The translations under genes were made by a program, and so were the position numbers. Shown here piece after piece: positions 31,784-42,910 of a stretch of DNA of 64,000 nt. How positions within the stretch are numbered: position 1 is the first letter of the stretch; each line of letters opens with the position of its first letter. Below the pieces are notes generated by a model, which saw nothing but the letters and a program-made list of their open reading frames with translations, made no database searches and had not been told where the DNA came from. Source of the stretch: Mixta sp. Marseille-Q2659 (GTDB lineage: Bacteria > Pseudomonadota > Gammaproteobacteria > Enterobacterales > Enterobacteriaceae); contig NZ_CALNWY010000001.1 in assembly GCF_940807255.1 (NCBI RefSeq), positions 62,001 to 126,000 on the forward strand. Direction: 5' to 3'.

Positions 31784-33169
31784 ATGTCCGCCAACCCTAA
31801 TGAAATCGCCCCGTCCGCTTCTGGAGCGACGCCGAAGAGCGAACTTATTTACCGTCTGGAAGATCGTCCACCGCTCCCGCAAACGCTGTTCGCGGCCTGT
31901 CAGCATCTGCTGGCTATGTTCGTTGCGGTTATTACGCCCGCTCTGCTGATCTGCCAGGCGCTGGGCTTGCCCGCTCAGGATACGCAGCACATTATCAGCA
32001 TGTCGCTGTTCGCCTCCGGCGTGGCGTCGATTATCCAGATTAAAACCTGGGGGCCGGTAGGATCGGGACTGCTCTCTATTCAGGGCACCAGCTTTAACTT
32101 TGTCAGCCCGCTGATTATGGGCGGTCTGGCGTTAAAAAACGGCGGCGCCGATGTGCCAACCATGATGGCGGCTCTGTTTGGCACGCTGATGGTTGCCTCC
32201 TGTACGGAGATGATTCTTTCCCGTCTGCTGCACCTGGCACGTCGCATTATTACGCCGCTGGTTTCCGGGATTGTGGTGATGATTATCGGCCTGTCGCTGA
32301 TTCAGGTTGGGCTCACCTCTATCGGCGGCGGCTTTGCCGCGATGAACGATCATACCTTCGGCGCGCCGAAAAACCTGCTGCTGGCGGGCGTGGTGCTGGC
32401 GGTGATTATTCTGCTCAATCGTCAGCGCAACCCTTATCTGCGCGTGGCATCGCTGGTGATCGCTATGGCCGTGGGTTATCTGCTGGCCTGGACGCTGGGC
32501 ATGCTGCCGGACAATACGACGCCGTCAAACAGCGCGCTGGTGGCCGTGCCGATGCCGCTTTATTACGGACTGGGGTTTGACTGGAACCTGCTGATTCCGC
32601 TGATGCTGGTCTTTATGGTGACCTCACTGGAAACCATTGGTGATATTACCGCGACCTCCGATGTTTCAGAGCAGCCGGTTAGCGGGCCGCTCTATATGAA
32701 ACGCCTGAAAGGCGGCGTACTGGCGAACGGCCTCAACTCTTTTGTTTCCGCGCTGTTTAACACCTTTCCTAACTCCTGTTTCGGCCAGAACAACGGCGTT
32801 ATTCAGCTGACCGGCGTTGCCAGCCGCTATGTCGGTTTCGTTGTGGCGCTGATGCTGATATTGCTTGGTCTGTTTCCGGCGGTGAGCGGCTTCGTACAGC
32901 ATATTCCAGAGCCGGTGCTGGGCGGCGCAACCATTGTGATGTTCGGCACCATCGCGGCGTCCGGCGTGCGCATCGTTTCACGTGAGCCGCTTAATCGCCG
33001 CGCTATTATGATTATGGCGCTGTCGCTGGCGGTAGGACTTGGTGTTTCTCAGCAGCCGCTGATCCTGCAGTTTGCGCCAGACTGGTTAAAAACGTTGCTC
33101 TCTTCAGGTATCGCCGCCGGCGGGATTACCGCAATTGTCTTAAACCTGCTTTTCCCTCAGGAGAAGTAA
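31784..33169 (+). CDS. xanP: Xanthine permease XanP (NCS2 family)
   Basis: 461 residues from ATG 31784 with AGGGAA upstream; the frame is open to 31709 but the promoter lies in that part. A proton-coupled xanthine importer with about 14 membrane segments. Long blocks ([40 protein letters not shown]) are nearly identical to E. coli XanP, including the substrate-site residues in [14 protein letters not shown]-rich hairpin follows. Confidence 0.95.
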   Translation: MSANPNEIAPSASGATPKSELIYRLEDRPPLPQTLFAACQHLLAMFVAVITPALLICQALGLPAQDTQHIISMSLFASGVASIIQIKTWGPVGSGLLSIQGTSFNFVSPLIMGGLALKNGGADVPTMMAALFGTLMVASCTEMILSRLLHLARRIITPLVSGIVVMIIGLSLIQVGLTSIGGGFAAMNDHTFGAPKNLLLAGVVLAVIILLNRQRNPYLRVASLVIAMAVGYLLAWTLGMLPDNTTPSNSALVAVPMPLYYGLGFDWNLLIPLMLVFMVTSLETIGDITATSDVSEQPVSGPLYMKRLKGGVLANGLNSFVSALFNTFPNSCFGQNNGVIQLTGVASRYVGFVVALMLILLGLFPAVSGFVQHIPEPVLGGATIVMFGTIAASGVRIVSREPLNRRAIMIMALSLAVGLGVSQQPLILQFAPDWLKTLLSSGIAAGGITAIVLNLLFPQEK

Positions 33170-33177
33170 GCCTTCCC

Positions 33178-33200
33178 GGGCGGGCAGCAGCCCGCCCTTT
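33178..33200 (+). terminator. Hairpin after xanP
   Basis: GGGCGGGC-AGCA-GCCCGCCC followed by TTT only. Strong stem, weak U-run; probable terminator. Confidence 0.55.
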
Positions 33201-33300
33201 GCATCGGGTAATTATTTCCGCCTTTACAACCCGACGGTTGAGCTATGCCAGTAATTAAGGCATAACAGGCGATACCGGAAATTCATACGGAAGGATGCAA

Positions 33301-34983
33301 ATGAAATTTGTCGGAAAGTTAATTCTTTCGCTGCTGTTGCTACTGCTGCTCATCGTGGTCGTGCTATATATTTTGCTGCAAACCCGCTGGGGCGCTGAAT
33401 GGGCCAGTCGGCGGATAAGCGACGATACGGCATATCATCTTTCTGTCGCCAAAATAGAACATAACTTCTCCGATCCTTCGCTGCTGATCCTGCATAACCT
33501 CACTTTTGGCCACGACGGCAAGCCCGCCGTTATTGTCGCCAAAAGCGTGAAGCTCGGCCTGTCGCTTTCGGTGTTCAACCAGCCCCGGCATTTTGCGCGC
33601 ATTGAGCTACAGGACGGTACGCTGAATGCTGCTAACATGCCGGCGAACCTGGCCTGGCCGCTGCAGGCCGATCGTTTACAGCTGCGTAATATCAGCGTGA
33701 AAAGTTCCCGGCTGGCGATGGAGGCCACAACCTTAAACGGCGGCGTGATCCCGTGGCTGCCCCGCCCTGGCAATATTCTGGGCAATAATGCCAGCTTCCA
33801 GTTAAGCGCCGATAGCGTGGCCTTTAATGGGCTGAACGCCTCCAATGCGCTGATTCAGGGAAGGGTCAGTGATAAACAACTGATTATCAACAACTTCGGT
33901 GCCGATTTAGCACGCGGATCCGTAACCGGTAGCGCCCAACGCGATATGCAGGGCAACTGGAATGTGTCTGCGCTGCGCTTAAATGATATTCGTCTTCAAA
34001 CGGATAAATCCCTTAACGACTTTTTACAGCCGCTGCGCAATTTGCCTTCGGTGCATTTTTCCCGTGTCGATATGACCGATGCGCGTTTGCAGGGGCCAGA
34101 CTGGGCAGTGACCGATCTCGACCTGCTGCTGAAAAATCTGACCTTACGACATGGCGAATGGCAAAGCGACGACGGCTCGCTGGCGTTGAATGCAGACAAC
34201 TTTATTAACGGTCAGCTCACTTTAAACGATCCAATTCTGAACCTCGATTTTTCGCCTCAGGGCGTAGCCGATGCCCGCTTTAGTTCACGTTGGGTAAACG
34301 GACTCATTCGGGCGCAGGGTAGTTGGGAACGGCAAAGCCGACAGCTGACGCTGGATGAACTGGTACTGGCGGGTCTGGAATATACGCTGCCGGAAAACTG
34401 GCGCGATCGCTGGATGGCAACGCTGCCGGACTGGCTTGATAGCGTTAAGGTGAAAAAGCTGAGCGGCAACCGCAACCTGATTATCGACATAAATCCGCAG
34501 TTCCCGTTTCAGATAACGGCGCTGGATACCAACGGTTCCGATCTGCTGCTGGCGCGTAATCATCAGTGGGGTGTCTGGCAGGGCACGCTTAACCTCAACG
34601 CGGCGGAAGCGACGTTTAACCGTACCGATCTTCGCCATCCCTCGCTGGCGCTCAATGCCAACAGTAATCAGATTAACGTAACGGAAATGAGCGCCTTTGC
34701 GGAAAAAGGGCTGCTTGAAGGGACGGCGACGCTGGATCAAACGCCAGCGCGCAATCTCGCTTTAACGCTGAACGGTCAGGCGGTTCCGCCTGACGTACTG
34801 CAAAACTGGGGTTGGCCGGCGGTAACGTTAACCGGCCAGTCTTCCCTGCAGCTGAAGCTGAATGCGCGCCTGGCGGCAGGCACGCCGTTAAAACAGAGCG
34901 CTAACGGCACCTTAACGCTATCGTCAGACGGGCAAACGCTACAGCAAACCATGACGCATGGGGAAATCAGTACGTCTCAGTGA
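33301..34983 (+). CDS. yicH: AsmA family protein YicH
   Basis: 560 residues from ATG 33301 (AAGGA 6 bases before); an ATG at 33295 is the alternative. One N-terminal membrane helix ([19 protein letters not shown], about 9-27) anchors a long periplasmic beta-rich AsmA-like domain, with conserved [10 protein letters not shown] after the helix and [13 protein letters not shown] mid-way. AsmA-like proteins are bridge-type lipid transfer proteins between the membranes; YicH itself is poorly known. Its last 7 bases overlap the end of convergent fabY, which marks a synteny break from E. coli. Confidence 0.9.
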   Translation: MKFVGKLILSLLLLLLLIVVVLYILLQTRWGAEWASRRISDDTAYHLSVAKIEHNFSDPSLLILHNLTFGHDGKPAVIVAKSVKLGLSLSVFNQPRHFARIELQDGTLNAANMPANLAWPLQADRLQLRNISVKSSRLAMEATTLNGGVIPWLPRPGNILGNNASFQLSADSVAFNGLNASNALIQGRVSDKQLIINNFGADLARGSVTGSAQRDMQGNWNVSALRLNDIRLQTDKSLNDFLQPLRNLPSVHFSRVDMTDARLQGPDWAVTDLDLLLKNLTLRHGEWQSDDGSLALNADNFINGQLTLNDPILNLDFSPQGVADARFSSRWVNGLIRAQGSWERQSRQLTLDELVLAGLEYTLPENWRDRWMATLPDWLDSVKVKKLSGNRNLIIDINPQFPFQITALDTNGSDLLLARNHQWGVWQGTLNLNAAEATFNRTDLRHPSLALNANSNQINVTEMSAFAEKGLLEGTATLDQTPARNLALTLNGQAVPPDVLQNWGWPAVTLTGQSSLQLKLNARLAAGTPLKQSANGTLTLSSDGQTLQQTMTHGEISTSQ

Positions 34984-35903
34984 GGCTCCAACGGCCCGTC
35001 GGGATCGGCGGGCAGCACAATATAAACGCCGCTAAATGTTGCTCCACGCTCTTCATTGCCAAACAGTTCAACTTCCAGCTGTACGCGCGCTTTGCGTCCA
35101 CGCGCCAGACGATCCAGATCGCCGCTCAGCGAGCCGAGATCGGCACAGGCGCTCGGCTTACCGCTGATAGGCTGGCTGTAACGAATATGCGCATCGGCCA
35201 GAATAATAGTGCCGCCTAAATGACGCTCGCGCAGCAGCAGCCAGATCAGACCCCAGCCGGTCAACGTCGCCAGTGAAAACAGGCTACCCGCAAACAGCGT
35301 ATGGTGCGGGTTTTGGTTGCCTGTCTCCGGCATGGTAGTCATAAATTTTTGCCCGGTGTACTGCGTGATACGCACGCCCATTTTTTCACTTAGCGGAATA
35401 TGCTCGTACCAGGCCTGTTGCAGCTGTCCGCACCAGTCGGCGCGATGCAAAATGTCATCCAGCGTGATAACCGGTTTAATCATCAGGAAGTGACGCACCG
35501 GCGTGGTGAGCGGCGCGGTGATTTCGCCCTGGTTGAGGTAGCCCAGCTTGGCGAAGAACTCTACCGCATCCTCGCGCGCGCTGCAGACTACGCGTTTTAC
35601 GCCTTCCTGACGCGCTACGGACTCCAGCGTCATCGCCACCAGCGTACCCAGGCCTTTGCCCTGCACCGTTGGATGTACCGCCAGGAAACGAATCGAAGCT
35701 TCATTGTCCGCATTAATATAAAGACGACCAGCGGCGACAGGTTTACCCTGCTCATCCACAACCATTTGATGATGCGCCATCGCATCCCAGGCGTCGCGCT
35801 CCGAACCCTGCGGCTGACGCAGCGGCTTACGTAACATCTCCCAGCGAAACTGGTAATACATTTCCAGTTCTTCGGCGGTTTCCGGCACTCGTAGGTGATA
35901 CAT
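34977..35903 (-). CDS. fabY: FabY (YiiD), GNAT plus thioesterase-like protein
   Basis: 308 residues from ATG 35903 ([13 protein letters not shown]); the open frame runs further to 35966 but overlaps dtd. N-terminal GNAT acetyltransferase ([22 protein letters not shown]) fused to a C-terminal hot-dog fold ([24 protein letters not shown]). In E. coli, FabY can start fatty-acid synthesis by making acetoacetyl-ACP from malonyl-ACP. Last gene of yihX-yihY-dtd-fabY. Confidence 0.92.
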   Translation of the reverse strand: MYHLRVPETAEELEMYYQFRWEMLRKPLRQPQGSERDAWDAMAHHQMVVDEQGKPVAAGRLYINADNEASIRFLAVHPTVQGKGLGTLVAMTLESVARQEGVKRVVCSAREDAVEFFAKLGYLNQGEITAPLTTPVRHFLMIKPVITLDDILHRADWCGQLQQAWYEHIPLSEKMGVRITQYTGQKFMTTMPETGNQNPHHTLFAGSLFSLATLTGWGLIWLLLRERHLGGTIILADAHIRYSQPISGKPSACADLGSLSGDLDRLARGRKARVQLEVELFGNEERGATFSGVYIVLPADPDGPLEPH

Positions 35904-35962
35904 AAAAGGATTCTCTCGTTCGGGGTGGGCGTGGCGATTTTTGACGTCTGCGGCCAGCAGCA

Positions 35963-36400
35963 TCATACCTGTAGCCAGAAAGTCACCGGCCCATCATTCA
36001 CTAATGCAACCTGCATATCTGCGGCGAAACGCCCGTTCTCAACGTTAATATTCTGTTGGCGGCAGCAGTCGCTAAAGTAGTGATAAAGACGCTCCGCCTC
36101 CTGCGGCTCGGCGCCGCGTGAAAAGCTGGGGCGCATGCCTTTTTGCGTATCGGCGGCCAGCGTAAACTGTGAAACCACCAATACGCTGCCGCCAGCCTGC
36201 TGCACGTTAAGGTTCATTTTGCCGTTTTCATCGCTAAAAATTCGATAGCCTAATACGCGTTCGCACAGGCGCTGCGCTTTCTGTTCGGTATCCTCTTTTT
36301 CCACACCCAGCAATACCAGCAAACCGGGGCCAATCTTGCCCACGGTTTCATCCGCAACCGTGACGCTGGCACTCTGAACCCGCTGAATCAATGCAATCAT
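35963..36400 (-). CDS. dtd: D-aminoacyl-tRNA deacylase Dtd
   Basis: 145 residues. Hydrolyses D-amino acids mischarged on tRNA. Both diagnostic motifs are present: SQFTLAAD and the C-terminal [11 protein letters not shown], which forms the chiral-proofreading cross-subunit site. Its start overlaps the yihY stop by 4 bases. Confidence 0.97.
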   Translation of the reverse strand: MIALIQRVQSASVTVADETVGKIGPGLLVLLGVEKEDTEQKAQRLCERVLGYRIFSDENGKMNLNVQQAGGSVLVVSQFTLAADTQKGMRPSFSRGAEPQEAERLYHYFSDCCRQQNINVENGRFAADMQVALVNDGPVTFWLQV

Positions 36401-37260
36401 GCTTCCTCACTACACTTTTTTTGTTGTTGTCGCTGGCGATATTCTCCCAGCGTGACGGTAATTTCCGCACCCAGCAATACGATACACCACGTCCAGTAAA
36501 CCCACAGAAACAGGATCGGGATGACGGCCAATACGCCGTAAATCAACTGATACGAAGGAAACATGGTGATGTAGAGCGCAAACGCCTTTTTACCCAGTTC
36601 AAACAACACGCCCGCCACCAGCGCGCCGACCAGCGCATCCCGCTGTGGCACGCGCGTGGTCGGCACCAGGCTGTACAGCAGCCAGAAAGCCAGCCACGAG
36701 AACAGCAGCGGGAAAATACGCAGCGCCTGATCGATAAGTCCGGTCATGCCGCTGACAGCAACCCATTTCAGTGAGAGCAGCCAGGTACTGATCGCCAGGC
36801 TGGCGCCGGCCAGCAGCGGGCCGAGCGTTAAAATCATCCAGTAAACGGCAAAAGAGTAGACCAGCGGGCGTTTTTTCTGACTGCGCCAGATGGCATTTAG
36901 CGCGCTGTCGATGGAGTGCATCAGTAACAGCGAGGTGACAATCAACCCGACCGCACCGACCACCGTCATTTTATTGACGTTCGCGACGAACTGATCGAGA
37001 TAATCCTGCACGACATTGCCCGCTGCCGGGACAAAGTTACTAAAAATAAAATGCTTAAGCTGTACGCTAATGTCGGCAAAAACGGGAAAGGCGGCAAACA
37101 GCGAAAAAACCACGGCGACCAGCGGCACCAGCGCCAGCAGTGAGACAAAGGCGAGATTGCCCGCCTCGGTGGTCATACCGTCATGTTCAATACGCTGCCA
37201 AAGCAGCTTTAACCACGCACCCGCTGAGCGAATGCGCTGACGTAAAGAGAGCGGCGCCAT
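36397..37260 (-). CDS. yihY: YihY family inner-membrane protein (formerly annotated RNase BN)
   Basis: 287 residues, six predicted membrane segments, UPF0761/BrkB family. The N-terminal [30 protein letters not shown] is typical. Function unknown; the old link with RNase BN was wrong (that is elaC). Overlaps dtd by 4 bases; yihX ends 4 bases... upstream, so it is one operon. Confidence 0.93.
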   Translation of the reverse strand: MAPLSLRQRIRSAGAWLKLLWQRIEHDGMTTEAGNLAFVSLLALVPLVAVVFSLFAAFPVFADISVQLKHFIFSNFVPAAGNVVQDYLDQFVANVNKMTVVGAVGLIVTSLLLMHSIDSALNAIWRSQKKRPLVYSFAVYWMILTLGPLLAGASLAISTWLLSLKWVAVSGMTGLIDQALRIFPLLFSWLAFWLLYSLVPTTRVPQRDALVGALVAGVLFELGKKAFALYITMFPSYQLIYGVLAVIPILFLWVYWTWCIVLLGAEITVTLGEYRQRQQQKKCSEEA

Positions 37261-37263
37261 TAG

Positions 37264-37860
37264 TTAACCATGACGGGCAAACCAGTCGGGAACGACCTGC
37301 GCATCGGTGACGTGAACGGTGGTGATCCCCAGCTGGCGCGCCGCTTCGATATTTTCCAGATTGTCATCAAAGAAAACCGCGTCTCCGGCACTGACGCCCT
37401 CTTCCTCCAGCACACGTTGATAAATACGCGCTTCTGGCTTACGCATTCCCATATCCTGCGACAGATAGAGTTTATCCGCAGCCAGCTGTACCTCCGGGTA
37501 TTGCGACGGCCAGTAATCGCAGTGCAGTCGATTCGTATTAGAGAGGATGACCACGCGTTCGCCATTGCTGCGAAGCTTTTGCATCAGGGCGATAACTTCA
37601 GGACGCAGGCCGACGAATACCGCCTGCCAACCCGCAACAAACTGTTCGTAGCTCAATGCAATATCCAGTTCGGCGCACAGGTTAGCGGCAAATTGCTCAT
37701 CGCTAATTTCTCCGCGCTCGTGCCGCGCAAAATTTTCACCCATCTGAAAGCGGCTTTGCAACAACGCCAGCGGGACACGGCCAAGGTCGCTCCAGACGCC
37801 CAGAACCCGGCTGAAGTCGATATTTACAATGACATTACCTAAATCAAAGATATACAGCAT
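37264..37860 (-). CDS. yihX: HAD phosphatase YihX (alpha-D-glucose-1-phosphatase)
   Basis: 198 residues from the ATG at 37860, which has AAGGGG at a good distance; an ATG at 37866 sits too close to that site. HAD motifs: FDLGNVIVNID (motif I; the second Asp is replaced by Asn, as in E. coli YihX), VVILSNTNRL (II), RKPEARIY (III) and VFFDDNLENI (IV). The E. coli enzyme releases glucose from alpha-glucose-1-phosphate. First gene of the yihX-fabY operon, divergent from nothing: it shares direction with typA upstream. Confidence 0.92.
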   Translation of the reverse strand: MLYIFDLGNVIVNIDFSRVLGVWSDLGRVPLALLQSRFQMGENFARHERGEISDEQFAANLCAELDIALSYEQFVAGWQAVFVGLRPEVIALMQKLRSNGERVVILSNTNRLHCDYWPSQYPEVQLAADKLYLSQDMGMRKPEARIYQRVLEEEGVSAGDAVFFDDNLENIEAARQLGITTVHVTDAQVVPDWFARHG

Positions 37861-37998
37861 GGTCATCCCCTTTCATCCCGTTGAGTTATTCACTCTAGCG
37901 ATAAAAGCGCAGGCTGAACAGAGTATGGCGAAAAGGAGGGAGGAAATGGGACGCCACCAGCGAAAGGAGCCACTGGCACACATCAGGAGAGAATGGGC

Positions 37999-38025
37999 AA
38001 AAAAATGGCTCCTTACGGAGCCATT
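37999..38025 (-). terminator. Intrinsic terminator after typA
   Basis: On the minus strand AATGGCTCC-GTAA-GGAGCCATT followed by UUUUU, 23 bases past the typA stop. Separates typA from yihX. Confidence 0.88.
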
Positions 38026-38048
38026 TCATCACTTATCAGCAAGCAACA

Positions 38049-39872
38049 TTAAACGTCTTTGCTGCCGCGTGAAGCGCGTTTACGATCGTTTTCCGTCAGG
38101 TGACGTTTACGAATACGTACGGACGTCGGGGTAACTTCTACCAGTTCGTCATCATCGATAAACTCGATCGCCTGCTCCAGCGTCATCTTGATCGGCGGCA
38201 CCAGAGTGGTGGCTTCGTCCGTACCAGACGCACGCATGTTGGTCAGTTTTTTACCGGTCAGGCAGTTTACCGTCAGGTCGTTAGAGCGGCTGTGAATACC
38301 GATAATCTGGCCTTCGTAAACTTCCGCACCGTGACCCAGGAACAGCTTGCCGCGATCCTGCAAACCGAACAGCGCAAAGGCGACAGCCTTGCCCTGACCA
38401 TTAGAGATCAGTACGCCGTTCTGACGCTGACCCACTTCGCCTGGACGTACGTCGTCGTAGTGGCTGAAGGTGGAGTACAGCAGACCGGTACCGGACGTCA
38501 TGGTCATGAATTCGTTACGGAAGCCGATCAGGCCACGGCTTGGGATCACGTAGTCGAGACGTACGCGGCCTTTGCCATCCGGGTCCATGTTTTTCATGTC
38601 GCCTTTACGTTCGCCCATCGCCTGCATGACCGCGCCCTGATGCTGTTCTTCGATATCCAGCGTCACGTTCTCGAACGGTTCCTGCTTACGGCCGTCAACT
38701 TCGCGGAAGATAACTTTCGGACGGGATACCGCCAGCTCAAAGCCTTCACGACGCATGTTTTCGATCAGTACGGAGAGGTGCAGTTCGCCACGGCCAGAAA
38801 CGCGGAACGCATCAGCGTCTTCGGTTTCTTCAACGCGCAGCGCAACGTTATGTACCAGCTCTTTCTTCAGACGATCAAGGATCTGACGTGAAGTGACGTA
38901 TTTACCTTCTTTACCGCAGAACGGTGAGGTGTTTACGTTAAAGAACATGGTAACGGTCGGCTCATCCACGCTCAGCGCTGGCAGCGCTTCAACATTCTGC
39001 GGATCACAGATGGTATCGGAGATGTTCAGCTCGCCAAGACCGGTAATCGCAATGATGTCGCCCGCTTCGGCCAGATCGGTATCGATACGCTCCAGACCCA
39101 GGTGACCCAGCACCTTGCCGACTTTCGCGTTGCGCGTTTTACCTTCGCTGTCGATAACCGTAACCTGCTGGTTCGGCTTCACTTTACCGCGTTTAATGCG
39201 GCCGATGCCGATAACGCCCAGGTAGTTGTTGTAGTCCAGCTGCGAGATCTGCATCTGCAGCGGGCCGTCCAGGTCAACGTTTGGCGCCGGAACGTGGTCA
39301 ACAATCGCCTGATACAGCGGTGTCATGTCGTCAGCCATATCGTTATGGTCGGCGCCAGCAATACCCTGCAAGGCGGAAGCGTAAATAATTGGGAAGTCGA
39401 GCTGCTCGTCGGTCGCATCAAGGTTTACGAACAGGTCGAACACCTGATCGACAACCCAGTCAGGACGCGCGCCAGGACGGTCGATTTTGTTGATAACCAC
39501 GATCGGCTTCAGGCCGTGAGCAAAAGCTTTTTTGGTCACGAAACGCGTCTGCGGCATTGGGCCGTCCATCGCGTCGACAACCAGCAGCACTGAATCAACC
39601 ATGGACATTACGCGCTCAACTTCACCACCGAAGTCGGCGTGTCCTGGGGTATCAACGATGTTGATACGATAGTCGTTCCATTTGATGGCGGTATTTTTCG
39701 CGAGGATGGTAATCCCACGCTCTTTCTCCAAATCGTTGGAGTCCATTACACGCTCGGTTGCTTCAGTACGGGCATCAAAAGTGCCAGACTGTTGCAACAG
39801 TTTGTCAACCAGGGTGGTTTTCCCATGGTCAACGTGCGCAATAATGGCGATGTTACGCAAATTTTCGATCAC
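38049..39872 (-). CDS. typA: Ribosome-associated GTPase TypA (BipA)
   Basis: 607 residues, full length. G1 motif [10 protein letters not shown] at 12-21, DTPGHADF (G3), NKID (G4), then EF-Tu-like domain II, EF-G-like domains III and V, and the BipA-specific C-terminal domain ending [12 protein letters not shown]. An EF-G-like GTPase aiding 50S assembly and growth at low temperature. Divergent from glnA across 432 bases, as in E. coli. Confidence 0.97.
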   Translation of the reverse strand: MIENLRNIAIIAHVDHGKTTLVDKLLQQSGTFDARTEATERVMDSNDLEKERGITILAKNTAIKWNDYRINIVDTPGHADFGGEVERVMSMVDSVLLVVDAMDGPMPQTRFVTKKAFAHGLKPIVVINKIDRPGARPDWVVDQVFDLFVNLDATDEQLDFPIIYASALQGIAGADHNDMADDMTPLYQAIVDHVPAPNVDLDGPLQMQISQLDYNNYLGVIGIGRIKRGKVKPNQQVTVIDSEGKTRNAKVGKVLGHLGLERIDTDLAEAGDIIAITGLGELNISDTICDPQNVEALPALSVDEPTVTMFFNVNTSPFCGKEGKYVTSRQILDRLKKELVHNVALRVEETEDADAFRVSGRGELHLSVLIENMRREGFELAVSRPKVIFREVDGRKQEPFENVTLDIEEQHQGAVMQAMGERKGDMKNMDPDGKGRVRLDYVIPSRGLIGFRNEFMTMTSGTGLLYSTFSHYDDVRPGEVGQRQNGVLISNGQGKAVAFALFGLQDRGKLFLGHGAEVYEGQIIGIHSRSNDLTVNCLTGKKLTNMRASGTDEATTLVPPIKMTLEQAIEFIDDDELVEVTPTSVRIRKRHLTENDRKRASRGSKDV

Positions 39873-40019
39873 AGCTTTGCCTCAGGCATTAGAAATAGCG
39901 CGCTATTGTACACGGATTAATCGAAGGACTGAACAGGATCACAAATATCAAAGAAAGAATGCTGCAGGGGTTGCCTTAAACACCACTTTCAGTGCAAAAA
40001 ATGCACCCGATTGACCAAC

Positions 40020-40068
40020 TGCACCATAACAGTGCCTAAACTCTACCCAATTGCACTATAATGGTGCG
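40020..40068 (+). promoter_or_regulatory. Tandem NtrC enhancer sites of glnA
   Basis: Two dyads close to the NtrC consensus TGCAC-N7-GTGCA: TGCACCATAACAGTGCC (40020-40036) and TGCACTATAATGGTGCG (40052-40068). Their centres lie about 141 and 109 bases before the expected sigma54 start, the same places as the two strong E. coli sites. Weaker half-sites (ATGGTGCAT at 40079-40087) lie between them and the promoter. At 40104-40126 AGCGCT-TATAAT-AGCGCT-TTTTT is a small stem overlapping a -10-like box, either a sigma70 promoter or a short terminator. Confidence 0.8.
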
Positions 40069-40142
40069 CGACATCCATCATGGTGCATCCCTCGTTTGGC
40101 GAGAGCGCTTATAATAGCGCTTTTTAGCCCGAATAAAAAAGT

Positions 40143-40158
40143 TGGCACAAAATTCGCT
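40143..40158 (+). promoter_or_regulatory. Sigma54 promoter of glnA (glnAp2)
   Basis: TGGCACAAAATTCGCT has GG and GC separated by exactly ten bases, the sigma54 -24/-12 pattern, and is almost the same as E. coli glnAp2. It lies about 146 bases before the glnA start and is driven by phosphorylated NtrC from the upstream sites. Confidence 0.9.
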
Positions 40159-40304
40159 TTAATCTACGTAAGCCAAAACGACAGTTTCCACAACGGTTGA
40201 TAGCTTGTCTGAGAACATTGTTGCCTGCTGTACGCCCATCTTTACGCGCCTGGCCAGCGAAGTTCTCTCACCACGACGACAAATAATTACCTGGAGAGTT
40301 GAGT

Positions 40305-41714
40305 ATGTCTGCTGAACACGTTCTTTCGATGATGAACGAACACGAAGTGAAATTTGTTGACCTGCGCTTTACCGATACCAAAGGTAAAGAACAGCATGTA
40401 ACGATTCCTGCGCATCAGGTTGACGCAGACTTCTTTGAAGACGGCAAAATGTTTGATGGTTCTTCCATCGGCGGCTGGAAAGGCATTAACGAATCAGACA
40501 TGGTGCTGATGCCGGATCCGACCACGGCTGTTCTGGACCCGTTCTTTGAAGATTCAACGCTGATCATCCGTTGTGACATCCTGGAACCTGGCACCATGCA
40601 GGGCTACGATCGCGATCCGCGTTCTATCGCCAAGCGCGCCGAAGATTTCCTGCGTTCTTCCGGCATTGCCGACACCGTACTGTTTGGCCCAGAGCCGGAA
40701 TTCTTCCTGTTTGACGATATTCGCTTTGGCAGCAGCACCTCCGGCTCTCACGTTGCTATCGATGACATCGAAGCAGCATGGAACACCGGTAAAGAATACG
40801 AAGGCGGCAACAAAGGCCACCGTCCGGGCCTGAAAGGCGGCTATTTCCCGGTTCCGCCGGTTGACTCCTCACAGGACATCCGTTCTGCCATGTGTTTAAC
40901 CATGGAGCAGATGGGCCTGGTTGTTGAAGCGCATCACCACGAAGTGGCCACCGCTGGTCAGAACGAAGTGGCGACCCGTTTCAACACCATGGTGAAAAAA
41001 GCGGACGAAATTCAGATCTACAAATATGTCGTGCATAACGTCGCACACGCTTACGGCAAAACCGCAACCTTTATGCCGAAACCGATGTTTGGCGATAACG
41101 GCTCTGGTATGCACTGCCATATGTCTCTGTCTAAAGGCGGCACTAACCTGTTCGCTGGCGACAAATACGGCGGCCTGTCTGAAACCGCGCTGTTCTACAT
41201 CGGTGGCGTAATCAAGCACGCCAAAGCGATCAACGCCCTGGCTAACCCAACCACCAACTCTTACAAGCGTCTGGTTCCGGGTTACGAAGCGCCGGTTATG
41301 CTGGCCTACTCCGCGCGTAACCGTTCAGCATCTATCCGTATTCCGGTGGTTTCCAGCCCGAAAGCGCGCCGTATCGAAGCCCGCTTCCCGGATCCAGCTG
41401 CTAACCCGTACCTGGCGTTCGCTGCGCTGCTGATGGCTGGCCTGGACGGCATCATCAACAAGATCCATCCTGGCGATGCTATGGATAAAAACCTGTATGA
41501 CCTGCCGCCGGAAGAAGAGGCTGAAATTCCAAAAGTAGCCGCTTCTCTGGAAGAAGCTCTGAGCGCGCTGAACGAAGACCGTGAGTTCCTGACCCGCGGC
41601 GGCGTGTTCACCGATGATGCGATCGATGCTTATATCGAACTGCGTAAGTCTGAAATGGAGCGCGTGCGTATGACGCCGCACCCGGTAGAGTTCGAGCTTT
41701 ACTACAGCGTTTAA
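40305..41714 (+). CDS. glnA: Glutamine synthetase, type I beta
   Basis: 469 residues from ATG 40305 with GGAGAG 6 bases upstream; an in-frame TTG at 40299 is inside that site and not used. Forms glutamine from glutamate, ammonia and ATP as a dodecamer. [19 protein letters not shown] and the adenylylation tyrosine in NLYDLPPEE (about 398) are present, so it is regulated by GlnE. Expression by sigma54/NtrC and a partial terminator before glnL. Confidence 0.98.
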   Translation: MSAEHVLSMMNEHEVKFVDLRFTDTKGKEQHVTIPAHQVDADFFEDGKMFDGSSIGGWKGINESDMVLMPDPTTAVLDPFFEDSTLIIRCDILEPGTMQGYDRDPRSIAKRAEDFLRSSGIADTVLFGPEPEFFLFDDIRFGSSTSGSHVAIDDIEAAWNTGKEYEGGNKGHRPGLKGGYFPVPPVDSSQDIRSAMCLTMEQMGLVVEAHHHEVATAGQNEVATRFNTMVKKADEIQIYKYVVHNVAHAYGKTATFMPKPMFGDNGSGMHCHMSLSKGGTNLFAGDKYGGLSETALFYIGGVIKHAKAINALANPTTNSYKRLVPGYEAPVMLAYSARNRSASIRIPVVSSPKARRIEARFPDPAANPYLAFAALLMAGLDGIINKIHPGDAMDKNLYDLPPEEEAEIPKVAASLEEALSALNEDREFLTRGGVFTDDAIDAYIELRKSEMERVRMTPHPVEFELYYSV

Positions 41715-41749
41715 TAAGTTTGAGTTTTTTGTTGCCGTGGAAACTTTCA

Positions 41750-41773
41750 GCCCATCTTCGGATGGGCTTTTTT
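41750..41773 (+). terminator. glnA-glnL intercistronic terminator
   Basis: GCCCATC-TTCG-GATGGGC followed by six T. Limits readthrough from glnA into glnLG. Confidence 0.88.
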
Positions 41774-41824
41774 CTCCACCTCTCCAACGGCCGGAATATC
41801 GCGTTATCAAACCTGAAACTATAA

Positions 41825-41841
41825 TGCACTAAAACGGTGCA
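41825..41841 (+). promoter_or_regulatory. NtrC operator at glnL
   Basis: TGCACTAAAACGGTGCA is a near-perfect NtrC dyad only 13 bases before the glnL start. In E. coli NtrC represses the weak glnL promoter from such a site, keeping glnLG low under nitrogen excess. Confidence 0.85.
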
Positions 41842-41853
41842 GGAGAACGCTGT

Positions 41854-42903
41854 ATGGCAACTGGCCTGCTGCCCGATGCTGGGCAGATTCTCAATTCCCT
41901 GATTAACAGTATTCTGCTGGTTGATAACGACCTGGTTATTCATTATGCCAATCCCGCAGCGCAGCAGCTGTTAGCGCAAAGTTCCCGTAAGCTTTTTGGT
42001 ACGCCGCTGCCGGAGCTGATGGGCTATTTTTCTCTTAACATCAACGTCATGCAGGAAAGCCTGACCGCCGGTCAGGGCTTCACCGATAGCGAAGTTACGC
42101 TGGTAGTCGATGGTCGCGCACATATTATGTCGCTTACGGCGCAGCGGCTGCCGGACGGCCTGATCCTGCTGGAAATGGCGCCGATGGATAATCAGCGTCG
42201 CCTTAGTCAAGAGCAAATACAGCATGCTCAACAGGTTGCAGCCCGCGATCTGGTGCGCGGCCTGGCGCATGAGATTAAAAATCCATTGGGCGGCCTGCGC
42301 GGTGCGGCTCAGCTGTTAGCAAAAGCGCTGCCCGATCCCGCATTAACGGAATATACCAAAGTCATTATTGAACAGGCTGACCGCCTGCGTAATCTGGTCG
42401 ATCGTCTGCTAGGGCCGCAGCAGCCCGGTATGCACGTTACGCAGAGTATTCATCAGGTGGCGGAGCGCGTGGTGAATTTGGTCAACATGGAGCTACCGGA
42501 AAATATTTCGCTGGTGCGCGATTACGATCCCAGTCTGCCTGAACTGCCGCACGATCCCGATCAGATAGAGCAGGTGCTGCTAAATATTGTACGCAACGCA
42601 CTGCAGGCACTGGGTGCTGAAGGCGGCACGATTACGCTGCGCACCCGTACCGCTTTTCAACTGACGTTACACGGCACGCGTTATCGTCTGGTCGCGCGTA
42701 TCGATGTGGAAGATGACGGACCAGGCATACCTACGCAGCTCCAGGATACGTTGTTTTATCCGATGGTTAGCGGCAGAGAAGGCGGCACCGGCCTGGGCCT
42801 ATCTATCGCACGCAGTCTGATCGATCAACACTCCGGGAAAATAGAATTTAGCAGTTGGCCTGGCCATACCGAATTTTCGATTTACCTGCCTATTCGCCAG
42901 TGA
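41854..42903 (+). CDS. glnL: Nitrogen sensor kinase/phosphatase NtrB (GlnL)
   Basis: 349 residues. PAS domain (about 10-110), dimerisation/phosphoacceptor domain with H139 in [11 protein letters not shown], and an ATPase domain with N-box [17 protein letters not shown] and [14 protein letters not shown]. Phosphorylates NtrC under nitrogen limitation; dephosphorylates it with PII. Starts 8 bases upstream distance from glnG's beginning: glnL ends at 42903 and glnG starts at 42911. Confidence 0.97.
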   Translation: MATGLLPDAGQILNSLINSILLVDNDLVIHYANPAAQQLLAQSSRKLFGTPLPELMGYFSLNINVMQESLTAGQGFTDSEVTLVVDGRAHIMSLTAQRLPDGLILLEMAPMDNQRRLSQEQIQHAQQVAARDLVRGLAHEIKNPLGGLRGAAQLLAKALPDPALTEYTKVIIEQADRLRNLVDRLLGPQQPGMHVTQSIHQVAERVVNLVNMELPENISLVRDYDPSLPELPHDPDQIEQVLLNIVRNALQALGAEGGTITLRTRTAFQLTLHGTRYRLVARIDVEDDGPGIPTQLQDTLFYPMVSGREGGTGLGLSIARSLIDQHSGKIEFSSWPGHTEFSIYLPIRQ

Positions 42904-42910
42904 GGTTTCT

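Noticed and set aside
38100-38891. 263-codon open frame on the plus strand
   Set aside because: Antisense to typA; no recognisable domain, low-complexity shadow of a conserved gene.
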